NCBI GenBank assembly: GCA_014281115.1
Contig: JACONQ010000002.1
Span: 2,356,001-2,420,000 of the forward strand
DNA length: 64,000 nt
DNA from: Laburnicola sp. R22_1
Taxonomy: Eukaryota; Ascomycota; Dothideomycetes; Pleosporales; Didymosphaeriaceae
Direction of reading: 5' to 3'
Under the pieces are notes generated by a model that was given only the letters and a program-made list of their open reading frames with translations, was not told where the DNA came from and ran no database searches. This document shows, piece after piece, positions 21,480 through 30,322 of the stretch (its first letter is position 1; each line of letters begins with the position of its first letter). A program made the translations under genes and the position numbers.

Positions 21480-21492
21480 TACACTCACGTTA
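21480..21492 (-). repeat. Outer inverted 13-mer, right copy
   Basis: TACACTCACGTTA on the plus strand, the exact reverse complement of 17525-17537. It lies just outside the right end of element 2. Confidence 0.5.
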
Positions 21493-21568
21493 ATATTATG
21501 TAATAAGTTATATAACTAATAACTAAGCGTTGTATACGCTTTACTATAGCCGGCTGGCGTCCCTTATA

Positions 21569-21665
21569 AGCTAGCGCATATAGTTCCTGCGCACATAGGG
21601 TTCCTGCGCACCTCACCAAAACGCGTCACCTACACAAAACACGTCAGATTTCTCCACAACGCTCT
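21569..21665 (+). repeat. Terminal inverted repeat, left, element 3
   Basis: 97 bases starting AGCTAGCGCATATAGTTCCT, matching the reverse complement of the right end at 95 positions. It overlaps the last base of the transposase stop codon. Confidence 0.92.
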
Positions 21666-23269
21666 TATAATTGCCATTGTGTACACATAGATTCAAGCGC
21701 TGCAGCTGCTGTAACTATAGTAGCTGTCTCTGAAGCGCTTACTATAGTAGATCTTTGCTGCTGAGCTCCTGCAGCCTCAGCTGCGCGTATAGCCTCTACG
21801 ATAGTCTCTACCTCTGCAAAGCGTCGATTTGGGTCTATTTGAACGCGCTTTCGAGGACGCTGAGAGCTAGTAGTCTGTAGATGATACTCAAGGCGTCTTT
21901 TCTCTGATTCTAGCCCTGCAGCTCTAGCATTTGCAGCTGCTAGAGCCTTACCTGCTTTCTGTAGGAGTAGCCGGGTCCTACGACCTAGATTCTCGACGCT
22001 CTGGACGTCGCGCTGCGCTATATAGAGATCGCGAGGGCCTTGAGGGGTCGAGAGGAAGCTCTGAGGCTGCTGCTGAGGCTGCTGCTGAGGCTGCTGCTGA
22101 TGCGTAGGCGTAGTAGGCCTCTGGGAGACTTGCGACGAGCTGAGCACGTGATTGATGTTGAATGGGCAGATACCAGCAGCCTGCCAGCCAGCTCGAATCA
22201 CACGCTCTGTGAAGCCTTCCTCCCTAGCTTGATAATAGCAGGCAATAAAGCGCTCCTTCTTAACAGGTGCGGCGTCGTCAAGCGATGCAAGCTCCTGGAT
22301 CTGGCGTCGGTAACTAGACTTGATAACGGAGAAAGGGGCGAGATCTAGAGGCTGTAGGACGTGCGAGGTATGCGCAGGTAGGTATAGGAGCTCTATTCGA
22401 TGCTGTTTACAGAGCCATAGGAACTCTATATCAATGTGGCTGCCGTGGCCGTCGAGGATAAGGAGGCGGTACTGGCCATCACCTACAGCCGTCTCAGGTA
22501 TAAATATGCGCTGCAGCCACTCAACACCTATTGCTTTCGATGTCCATCCGTTCTCTGAGGTTGTATACAGCCAGCTAGGTACGTAGGACGATGGGAACCA
22601 GGTAGTTTGTAGGCTCTGGCCTTTGAAGATGACCGCGCAGCGTAGTTTCCGCCCTATCGCCGACACACACTCAATTATAGAGACCCACTCGCGATTCTCT
22701 GGAGACCGAATGTAAGCCTTCTTTTTCTGACTACTAGAGAGTACTCTAGTGTTTGTACATACTCCTAGAGCAACGCCAGTCTCATCCATATTGTATGTAT
22801 TCTCCGCCTGTATGTTGAGCCGCTGTCGAGTCTGCTCATAGCGCTCTAGGAACGCGCGCAACTGCTCTGGAGTCGCTGCATCAGCTCTCTGAGCCTCGAG
22901 CTTTCTACCGATAACTGAGGCGACGCGTGGCTGTCGCTTAATAAAGTGTGAGAGCCAGAGTTTACTAATAGGCTGACTATCGCCGTTCATACGTAGGATT
23001 CGATTGGCCATTTCTCGAGCGCGAGCGTGTGAGGGAGGGCAGGCGCGTGCGTCTTCTTCGAGGATCCAGTCTACTAGGAAGTCCTCTTGTAGAGGAGTCA
23101 GCCGCTGCTGATGCTGATGGCTGAGCGCACTATTCGTTGCGCCATTAAGACGGTTGCGTAGTGTAGACTCAGGGACCCCGTACGCCTTAGCTGCAGCCCT
23201 TCGGCTAGAAAAAATACCTATAGAGAGATCAGAAAGAGCTCGCGATATAGCAGTCTCACGAGCATCCAT
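21665..23269 (-). CDS. Pogo/DDE_1-type transposase, intact
   Basis: Single-exon 534-residue transposase for cut-and-paste movement at TA sites. The N-terminal psq-type helix-turn-helix (SSRRAAAKAYGVPESTLRNR, about residues 21-40) and CENP-B-type DNA-binding region (FLVDWILEEDARACPPSHAR, then ISKLWLSHFIKRQPRVAS) precede the DDE_1 catalytic core. The three acidic residues are all present: NMDETGVALG (about 159), LLILDGHGSH (about 273) and SHVLQPLDLAPF (about 309). A Gln-rich linker (QQQPQQQPQQQ) and a coiled basic C-terminus follow. Unlike its neighbours it has no stop or frameshift. Full length and conserved catalytic residues support a functional enzyme. Confidence 0.93.
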   Translation of the reverse strand: MDARETAISRALSDLSIGIFSSRRAAAKAYGVPESTLRNRLNGATNSALSHQHQQRLTPLQEDFLVDWILEEDARACPPSHARAREMANRILRMNGDSQPISKLWLSHFIKRQPRVASVIGRKLEAQRADAATPEQLRAFLERYEQTRQRLNIQAENTYNMDETGVALGVCTNTRVLSSSQKKKAYIRSPENREWVSIIECVSAIGRKLRCAVIFKGQSLQTTWFPSSYVPSWLYTTSENGWTSKAIGVEWLQRIFIPETAVGDGQYRLLILDGHGSHIDIEFLWLCKQHRIELLYLPAHTSHVLQPLDLAPFSVIKSSYRRQIQELASLDDAAPVKKERFIACYYQAREEGFTERVIRAGWQAAGICPFNINHVLSSSQVSQRPTTPTHQQQPQQQPQQQPQSFLSTPQGPRDLYIAQRDVQSVENLGRRTRLLLQKAGKALAAANARAAGLESEKRRLEYHLQTTSSQRPRKRVQIDPNRRFAEVETIVEAIRAAEAAGAQQQRSTIVSASETATIVTAAAALESMCTQWQL

Positions 23270-23275
23270 TGTTGC

Positions 23276-23372
23276 AGAGCGTTGTGGAGAAATCTGACGT
23301 GTTTTGTGCAGGTGTCGCGTTTTGGTGAGGTGCGCAGGAACCCTATGTGCGCAGGAACTATATGCGCTAGCT
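23276..23372 (-). repeat. Terminal inverted repeat, right, element 3
   Basis: Partner of the repeat at 21569-21665. It ends a few bases upstream of the transposase ATG (23269), so the promoter must lie mainly inside it. Confidence 0.92.
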
Positions 23373-23374
23373 TA

Positions 23375-24410
23375 GTGAAAATAGCTAAAAGGAAAATATA
23401 TATATACTTTGTACATTAATAGATATGTTCATGCCACACCAGTTTCTCGATTGCGCAATAGAACTAGCTACAAACCAGGTGTACGCATCCAGTAAGGCTC
23501 GAGGTGAAGAAGTCCACTGGAGCGACCTGCTCATAGCCGAACTGATGATGTTTCAGGTCAGTTCCAGAATAAGATGTCACCTGAGTGCCTTGAGATTCTC
23601 AAGAGAGAGTCCCCTTCTCTACGTTTCGCAATTAGTTATCTATGTACCTAGGTATGCATTGCATCCATCGCTATCACTACGTAAAAGGCCTTTGGCTCTG
23701 ATATCTATTCGACATTGATATTATCGTCAATGTTGGGAATATTGAGGGCAGAGTCCGTAAAGCACCTCACGTCGATGATACTTCACCGGCTAAAGTGCCA
23801 CAGCCTCGGATCATCATTTTCAAGCCATGTCCACGAACACCATCATGTTCGACCCATGAGAAATACTGAAGTCCCATGACTACTACAGCCTTTTGAAACA
23901 TCTAGGCCATGTTGGATCGATCTCTTAGCCTCCTTGGCTCAACGTGATAAACAGCCTCCCAGCGAACCCGTACCGTATGACCGTATACCCTGGGGCACAT
24001 CATGTGGCTGCTGAGGTCTAGCCACGGTGCTCCAGGGGCGGTTAGCCAATCCTAGCATGCTAGTATATGACACTAGATTTAAGAAAACATGGGAAACAGG
24101 TCTGCAATACGATCACTTAAAGATTATCCCAAAGTAGCTAGGACACCGGGGATCGCACGTTCTTCGCACCTTCCATCGCACCGGTTCATCTGCTTGGGTA
24201 ACATCCTACCTTAAAATACCTCGTCTTTACTGTGCATGGGGCCATCGCGGGCTTCTTGCGTTAATAAAAAAGCTTTCTGGGGTATTTTAGACCATCGTGC
24301 CAAGGGAGCTTCAGAAGCTGCTATGCCTGACTTATAAATAGGATACTTTCTCTTGCTCCAGCGACCAAGTTCGCCGATCTTTCCTCAAACTTCTCCTCTT
24401 GGCCTTCGCC
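23375..24410. other. Intergenic, possible gene remnant beside element 3
   Basis: About 1 kb. Immediately right of element 3, an ATG at 23425 opens 44 protein-like codons (MFMPHQFLDCAIELATNQVY, then GEEVHWSDLLIAELMMFQ) before a possible GTCAGT donor. No continuation is found and no family recognised, so this is probably a broken exon. The remainder shows nothing until the TATA box at 24332. Confidence 0.35.
24332..24340 (+). promoter_or_regulatory. TATA-like box
   Basis: TTATAAATA lies 70-80 bases upstream of the oxidase ATG at 24411, a reasonable place for a core promoter of a secreted-enzyme gene. Confidence 0.45.
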
Positions 24411-25955
24411 ATGGGTTACCGTGCATTTCTGCTTGTCTCCATAGGCACTCTGCTGTCGACTACTACTAACGCAGGCCGCATTGAAAAGCGCGCCGCCCTC
24501 GACGATTGCCTCACTAAGCTCTCGGTTCCAGTCCTGATCTCCGGGTCTGCAGATTACACACAATCGCTCAAGCCGTTCAATTCGCGAGTTACCTTCAAAC
24601 CTGCAGCTTACGTGGTGCCTAGCACCGTAAAGCATATCCAAGATGCTGTTTCATGCGGGGCGACGAATAGTGTCCAGGTTACAGCCAAGTCTGGTGGACA
24701 CAGTTATGCCTCTCACGGTCTAGGAGGAGAAGATGGCCATCTGATTGTTGATATGCGGAACTTCAACAGCGTCACTGTCGACCAGGCAGCACAGACAGCT
24801 GTGATAGGAACGGAGGAAGGCTTGGAGACGTCGCGACCGCTTTGTACAAGCAAGGAAAACAAGCTATCAGTCATGGGACAGGTCCAGGGTAAATATTCTT
24901 TAACAAAGTACCAGACTCTAATCCGGAAAGCAAGCTCACGCGTCTCTAGTGTCGGTGTTGGCGGCCTCTCTCTCCACGGCGGTTATGCTCTCATCTCTCG
25001 TACCAAAGGCCTTACCCTCGACACTATCGTCTCCGCCGAAGTCGTCCTAGCAAACAGCACCATCGTCACTGCCTCGACCACCCAGAATCCAGATCTATTC
25101 TGGGCCCTCCGTGGAGCGGGCGCGGCCTTCGGCATCGTCACAAACTTCAAATTCAAGACTTTCATAGCGCCTGAATCCAACATAGTCTTCAACTACTTCG
25201 TCCAGCCGTCCTCCGCCGCCCAACTCACCACCATGCTCACCGCATTACAAGACTTCACACGCAACTCGCAGCCACCCGAGCTTAACATGCGCTTATTCCT
25301 GTCTGCCTTCACGACCATCAGCGGCATATACTAGTAATACTACGGCCCTCGAGCGGACTTTGATAAGCTGATGAGCCCCGTGCTTCAGAAGATGGGCATC
25401 TCAAGCGGCAGCGTCAGCACGAATACATGGCACAACACCCTAACATCCTTCTCCAACGGCGCCCTCGCGCAAAAAAAGCCCTACGACACACACGAAACCT
25501 TCTTCGCTAAATCCCTCATGCCCGAATGGCTCAGCCCCGCCGCCCTCACCGCGCTCAGCAACTACTGGTACGCCAACGCGTGGTCCAACTCGCGATCATG
25601 GTACCTCCTCTTTGACTGCCACGGCGGCAAAGGATCTGCCATCACGAACGTCAGCGCCGATGCGACGGCTTACGCACACCGGAATGCTACTTTCAAGATG
25701 CAGTTTTATGATCGTGTGGGCAGCGGGAGTTACAATACGGCGTGGTTTGGGTTCTTGAATGGGTGGGTCAAGGCGATTATGGATGCGAGCTCTGGCGTTA
25801 ATTATGGCATGTATATCAACGATGCGGATACGAATATAACGAATGCGGAGGCGCATGGTCGGTATTGGCTGGGGAACTATGATAAGTTGGTTGGACTGAA
25901 GGAGGTGTGGGATCCGAAGAGGGTGTTTGAGGGGCCGCAGTTGGTGGGGAGTTAG
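24411..25955 (+). pseudogene. Secreted FAD-linked oxidase (berberine-bridge type), broken
   Basis: FAD-binding oxidoreductase of the berberine-bridge/gluco-oligosaccharide oxidase type (AA7-like), normally secreted and oxidising sugars or alcohols. An ATG at 24411 starts a signal peptide (MGYRAFLLVSIGTLLS..) ending near a Lys-Arg. The PCMH FAD-binding domain shows VTAKSGGHSYASHGLGGEDG and VGVGGLSLHGGYALISRTKG; the C-terminal BBE segment ends YWLGNYDKLVGLKEVWDPKR. Two lesions are seen. A one-base loss near 24811 shifts the frame until the intron 24889-24949; the other frame reads GGRLGDVATALYKQGKQAIS, as in the family. Consecutive in-frame stops TAG TAA at 25332-25337 then interrupt GIY..YYGPRADFDKL. 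With both the gene cannot make a full product. Expected length about 500 residues. Confidence 0.88.
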
Positions 25956-26618
25956 GTGGATAGAGACAAAGCTTGAGAAGCTGCTCAGATGCTACCGTGG
26001 CTTGTGAATACAGACGAAATATATTATACAGACAAGTGGTCTTGCAATATTGTGAGAATAAATGGTATGCCTGAATTAGAGCTCGATGCGAAGTGCATTA
26101 TGCTACCCGGCCGTTCGTACATCCACAGCTGTGTCCAGAAATCGTTATCACCCAAGCGACCATATAGTATTGAACTATCGCTTCAGGTTACCAAGCTTGA
26201 ATGTCATCCGTATAAATGGAAGTTTGCAGGCACATTGCTGCATTAAAAAATTAAGCTTAGTTACCCTTTATCGCCATCGCATAACCGGAAAAACCCCTGC
26301 CCCCGGATAACTGCAAAACGAGCGGATTGTGATGCAAGTAGAGAAGGACGGCATTTCTTTCAGTTCAGTAAGGGGATACCCAACGGAAACCCCCAGATAT
26401 CTTCTTCATTATAGCATCCATATTCCTCCGCCATGTAATGTGACGCAACTCATAAACAACTGTGTCTCTGTACCATGATCTCAGAGTTCATGCCGTATCC
26501 CGTGATTAGGGTAGATGTCTGCATCTGCCAACAACCGACGACTCCGAACCACTGCGTGAAACCTGGCGGGAATGAAGCGCTCGGTGCGTCCCTCAACGAG
26601 GCTAGCCCATCCATAAGC
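25956..26618. other. Intergenic, nothing recognised
   Basis: About 660 bases between the broken oxidase and the 3' end of the BTB gene. No repeat or gene seen. Confidence 0.45.
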
Positions 26619-27956
26619 CTACTTCAAAAGCAATACACTATCCTTCTCCAAATACATCTCACGCTCATGGACATAGTTCCGCATGCCACCCGTACGTAAG
26701 CTCTTCATAAGAAACATTCGCGCGTCATCATAATCCATCAAGAGCGTATCCCAAGCCTCCGTCGTTCCGGACACCCTGTTCGAATTTGAGAAGTGTGTCG
26801 CCACAAACTCCAGGTAGAACTTGCGGAGCTTCGAACCTTCTGTCGTGTTGTCACATACGTACGAGAAGTCTGACGTGTCGATCGGTACGTTGAGACTCAT
26901 GGATAAATGGCGCTCATAGATACGCTTCATAGCGTAGTTCTTGAACGCAGCTGACATAAGCTTGTCACCTAGAACCCAGGCCTTTGCATCCATACCCTGA
27001 AATGGTTGGCCAAAGATTGTCTGGTGTGTGTATTTGTTGTAGTATATCCATTCGACAAATAAAGCGAAGACCTTCGGGTCCTCCTCTGTGAGCGTGATGC
27101 GGTTTTGCTCCTTCTCGAATTCGTGGGAGCAAGCTGCTTTCAGGAACGGCGAGTAGCTTGAGATGAGGCTTTTTGGTAGACACCATGTCTCTTGTTGGCG
27201 CAGATCTTCCGAAGATTTAGTCTCTTGGTCTGGACCGACGACAATTTCCATGGCTGGGCCCTTGAGCCTGGTGGGACTTAGCTTAGAAGAACAGGAGCTT
27301 TCCATGACTTACAAGTTCAGATTGAACCAAGTTACACTGCCTGCAAAGCCGGGTTTCACTCCTTGGGCATAGTCAGCACCCCTGAGTTCCTCTAGACTGA
27401 ACTTGCTGAACAGAGGGTTGAATGTGATTGCCTCAAGGCTTTCGAAAGTATCGGTATTATAGCCCCAGCCCGTTGCCGGTGAAACCATGCTGGAAAAAGG
27501 TGGATAAGCTCTCGTACCATTATTGACAGGCTGGCCTCCACCAAACAGCCCCGACAGAGTGACTTGAGTTGACGCACCAGTAGACGTCCCGGTAGAAGCG
27601 GAGCTGAAAAGGTTGCTTCTGTTGCCGGTGCCAGAATTGGTAGTCGGATTTGAACCCCCGGTCATGGCCAAATTGCTAATTGTATTGGTGAGCTGAGCAG
27701 TTGTTGGCGTCGGGGTGGAAGCAAAGCCGCCCAACGAAGACGAAGGTGCTGCTGAAGGTGCTGGGGTGGACGTCGCAAACAGACTACCACCTGTACGGTT
27801 GGGAGTTCCAGTGGTGCCAAACGGAGTAGATGGCGATGCCTGACTTGCGGAAGGGTTGGCGGTCCCGGAAGCATTACCAAACAGGCTAGTGGTGTTCGGA
27901 TTTGGGGTGGACGGGGATGGGGTGCTCTTTGCAGGAGGACCAAAATTGAAGGCCAT
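26619..27956 (-). CDS. FG-rich N-terminus joined to BTB/POZ domain
   Basis: Exons 27956-27313 and 27267-26619, joined across a 45-bp intron 27268-27312 (GTAAGT..CCAG), give 430 residues in frame. The N-terminal half is low in charge, rich in Ser/Thr/Pro/Gly/Asn, and has FG-type motifs (AFNFGPPAK, TSLFGNASG, GLFGGG), ending LEELRGADYAQGVKPGF. The second half is a BTB/POZ domain (about residues 220-330), the fold that mediates dimerisation and Cullin-3 or transcription-factor contacts: MEIVVGPDQETKSS, ISSYSPFLKAACSHEF, ITLTEEDPKVFALFVEWIYY. An alternative start at 27305 inside the intron would give BTB alone. FG motifs recall nucleoporins, but the family is unassigned. Confidence 0.75.
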
Positions 27957-28357
27957 GTCGTCGTCCGTTACGCGCACGACGTGGACTCGTTGCCTGCTCT
28001 TGTCGGCTGTTTGAGGTTGTCGTGACGTCGCAAATAAACGGGGAGTCACTCGTTATTGTACAAGCAAGTTGGGGCGAAGCAGTCTCAGCCCTAGAGTCAA
28101 CTGTCTCAGGTGCGCGTCTTGGTGCAGATAGGCGCCGGGACCACCAATCGCGACGCTAACAGATCACGTGACTATCGTATTCCCGCGGCGCTCACTTCAA
28201 CCCTTGCATTAGCGCTCCTTTACCTGGGTAATTGTGGAATTAAAGCACCCGAGGTCGACAGTAAGCAGTCCAGCGACACTAATACTTTTTTGGAAAGCCT
28301 TTACCCCGATGGAAAGGGGCGGCTGTAAGGATTGGGTTCTATGTCGTATCTTAGGAT

Positions 28358-28450
28358 GGTTTGTTTTCTTTGCGACTAAGAGTATTTCTAATAATAAAAA
28401 GTACAAATAATAGCAGTAATCCTTCCTGCTGTTATGAACCCAGAAAAGCA
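28358..28450 (-). repeat. Retroposon-like repeat S1, copy B
   Basis: In reverse complement this matches the inserted element at 33411-33517. GCTTTTCTG is followed by AACAGCAGGAAGGATTACTG and, after a gap, CTCTTAGTCGCAAAGAAAAC. It ends in an A-rich tail in the same relative place as copy A. It lies in the spacer downstream of the PLP-protein stop, with no flanking duplication seen. Confidence 0.7.
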
Positions 28451-28517
28451 TAGCACAGGGTGTCGAGTGCAAGTGCTCACCTTCAACGATTAATTTGCAT
28501 TTGTTCACAGTATGCTC

Positions 28518-29365
28518 TTATCCCTTCTCCACAACCACGGCATCCTTCTTCGCCGGTCTCTCACCAAAGATCTCACTTCCTACCCTGACCTCTGCACTCC
28601 CCATCGCGATTGCGCCCTCGAAATCTGCACTCATCCCCATGCTCAACTCCAACCTCTCCTTATCCCAACCCAGCCCCTCCGCAACCTTATCCCTCACATC
28701 CCTCAAGCACACAAAATCTTCGTTCTCGTTCTCCGCCGTTGTGGCCTTACTCCTCGCAATCGCCCCAATGGTCATCAACCCCGTGAACCGTAGACTTGGA
28801 CAATTTTCCACAATGTGTTTGCCCAACGCAAGCGCATCTCCAGGCTCAACGCCAGACTTGGACTCCTCGCCGCTGGTGTTCACCTGCACCATTACGCGGA
28901 GTGGTTCGGCGGATGGGTCGCTTTGGAGAAGGGCTTTGCGCCCTTTTTCCAGCTCGTTGCATTTCTTTTCGCTGTCTACGCTGCTCACACACCACAGGTT
29001 CGGTATCTGTTCCGCCAAATGCTTGCACTTATTCGACTGCAGGCCGCCAATGAAGTGCCATCGTATCGAGCGCGGCAAGAGTTTCGACTTCTCTAGTAAT
29101 TCCTGAACATAATTCTCGCCGAAGTGCGTGTGCAGAGGTTGCGGCGACTGGTGCAGTGCGAGGATATCGGTGGCGGGCTTGAGCTTAGAGACGGCGATGA
29201 GGCGGACCTGGCGCGCCGTTAGTTGGGAATGGCGGGGTAGAAGGCAAGGTAGACACGGACTGGTTTACCGCATCTGTTGGCGGCGTTGATGCGGGATGTT
29301 ATGCCGGCGAGGTTTTCGGCGAGCGTTTTTGCGCGTTGAGGGTTTATTTGCATCTCGGAGGCCAT
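28518..29365 (-). CDS. Pyridoxal-5'-phosphate homeostasis protein (YggS/PROSC family)
   Basis: PLP-binding fold-type III protein that buffers pyridoxal phosphate; no enzymatic activity is established for the family. Exons 29365-29261 and 29207-28518 join across a 53-bp intron 29208-29260 to 264 residues. The intron ends CAACTAACGGCGCGCCAG with a perfect CTAAC branch, but starts at an unusual GTCCGT; the better-looking GTAAAC donor nearby would shift the frame. Signatures are VRLIAVSKLKPATD, where the Lys carries PLP, HTHFGENYVQELLEKS, IRWHFIGGLQSNKCK, VMVQVNTSGEESKSG, LRFTGLMTIGAI and LSMGMSADFEGAIAMGSAEV. The length is normal for the family. Likely cytosolic or mitochondrial. Confidence 0.92.
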
Positions 29366-30322
29366 TGTCGACCTGTAGGTGAGGTTGGATGCCTCTTGGG
29401 TCTGGGATGTTGGCGTCGCTTCAGCCCTACGGGTGGATCAAATCTTGGCGTAAAGCTGGCATCTACCTACTAACCGCTTCGTTTCCAGATCGTGACTTGC
29501 AGACTTGCAAAATATATGTGTGTGTTTTCCTTTTGGCTATTTTCACTAAGAGGGACGTCAGCTGGCTATAGTAAGCGTGTACGCTTAGTTATCAGTCACG
29601 TAACTTATCACGTGATATTAGTTGGGCGCACTATGCCTGTGCACATGTTAGTATCTACTCTATACTCTTGCAAAATATATTATAGGAACATTTAATAGAA
29701 ATTTAAATTATAGATATTATATTTTTGTTTACTAAGCAGGGGGCTCTGCTTTTTTATATCGTAAAAGTAGGAGAGATTTGCGGATCAGTGCTTGCTAGCG
29801 CAAATAGAAGGAGACCACTCGGACCAGACGTTGGGCATAGATTCCATGTTAGTCTTTGCAGGGTTTCCCGGACAAGTAGGAGTCGTCGCTCCTTCTCCAA
29901 CTCTCAAAAATCGGCCATCTACGCGGCGGCTTCCGAGACTTTACACACCTCGAGGATCGAAAGCACCTCAGAAGCGCAAGTCCTTGATGAACTCGACCCC
30001 TCCCCTGCTCTATGAAGGCGCCTCACCTACATTGGAACCGATGAACACTAAATCGCCACGCAGCCTGGTTAATTCAATGATAGGAATTTCCATCCAAGGT
30101 CTTGCCTGCCACGGAATCCTCAGTTGATTCATCTGCAATCAACAAAGACGGAAAATAAACAGCCTTCCAAGGTTTCTAAAAGATTAATCACGACAACTTC
30201 GGGTGCTTGGGATAACACCCGCCTCTGTCACAAGGTTTGCTCCTCCCGATATTGATATCCTTTGTGGTTGAGCTAGTGACAAACACTCGCCACGATGCCC
30301 AAATCCCAGGCCGCTGGCTAAG
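29366..30322. other. Intergenic with repeat R2 copy 1
   Basis: Nearly 1 kb holding a copy of dispersed repeat R2 (29419-29495) and AT-rich DNA. The frame at 29792-30127 has some protein-like words but no recognisable family. No supported gene. Confidence 0.45.
29419..29495 (+). repeat. Dispersed repeat family R2, copy 1
   Basis: Matches 32824-32905 in the same orientation. Shared text includes CTTCAGCCCTAC, GGTGGATCAAATCTTGGCGT, AAAGCT, GCATCTACCTACTA and CTAACCGCTTCG. Copy 2 differs by a few substitutions and a 5-base insertion. Confidence 0.8.

Larger units (their letters stand above)
21569..23372 (-). mobile_element. Intact pogo-superfamily transposon (element 3)
   Basis: An 1,804-bp element with 97-bp inverted repeats, 21569-21665 and 23276-23372, differing at only two positions. 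Each repeat carries GTTCCTGCGCAC twice in tandem. TA flanks both ends (21567-21568 and 23373-23374), the expected target duplication. It encodes one uninterrupted transposase. The ends and the gene show no RIP-type decay, so this is a young and potentially autonomous copy. Confidence 0.92.

Noticed and set aside
27268..27305. BTB protein starting at the ATG at 27305
   Set aside because: That ATG lies inside a short intron with strong GTAAGT and CAG ends that joins the FG half in frame; kept as a less likely alternative.
29792..30127. Possible fragment of a fungal membrane-protein family (QTLGIDSMLVFAGF)
   Set aside because: Too short and unsupported on either side; no continuation, so not called.
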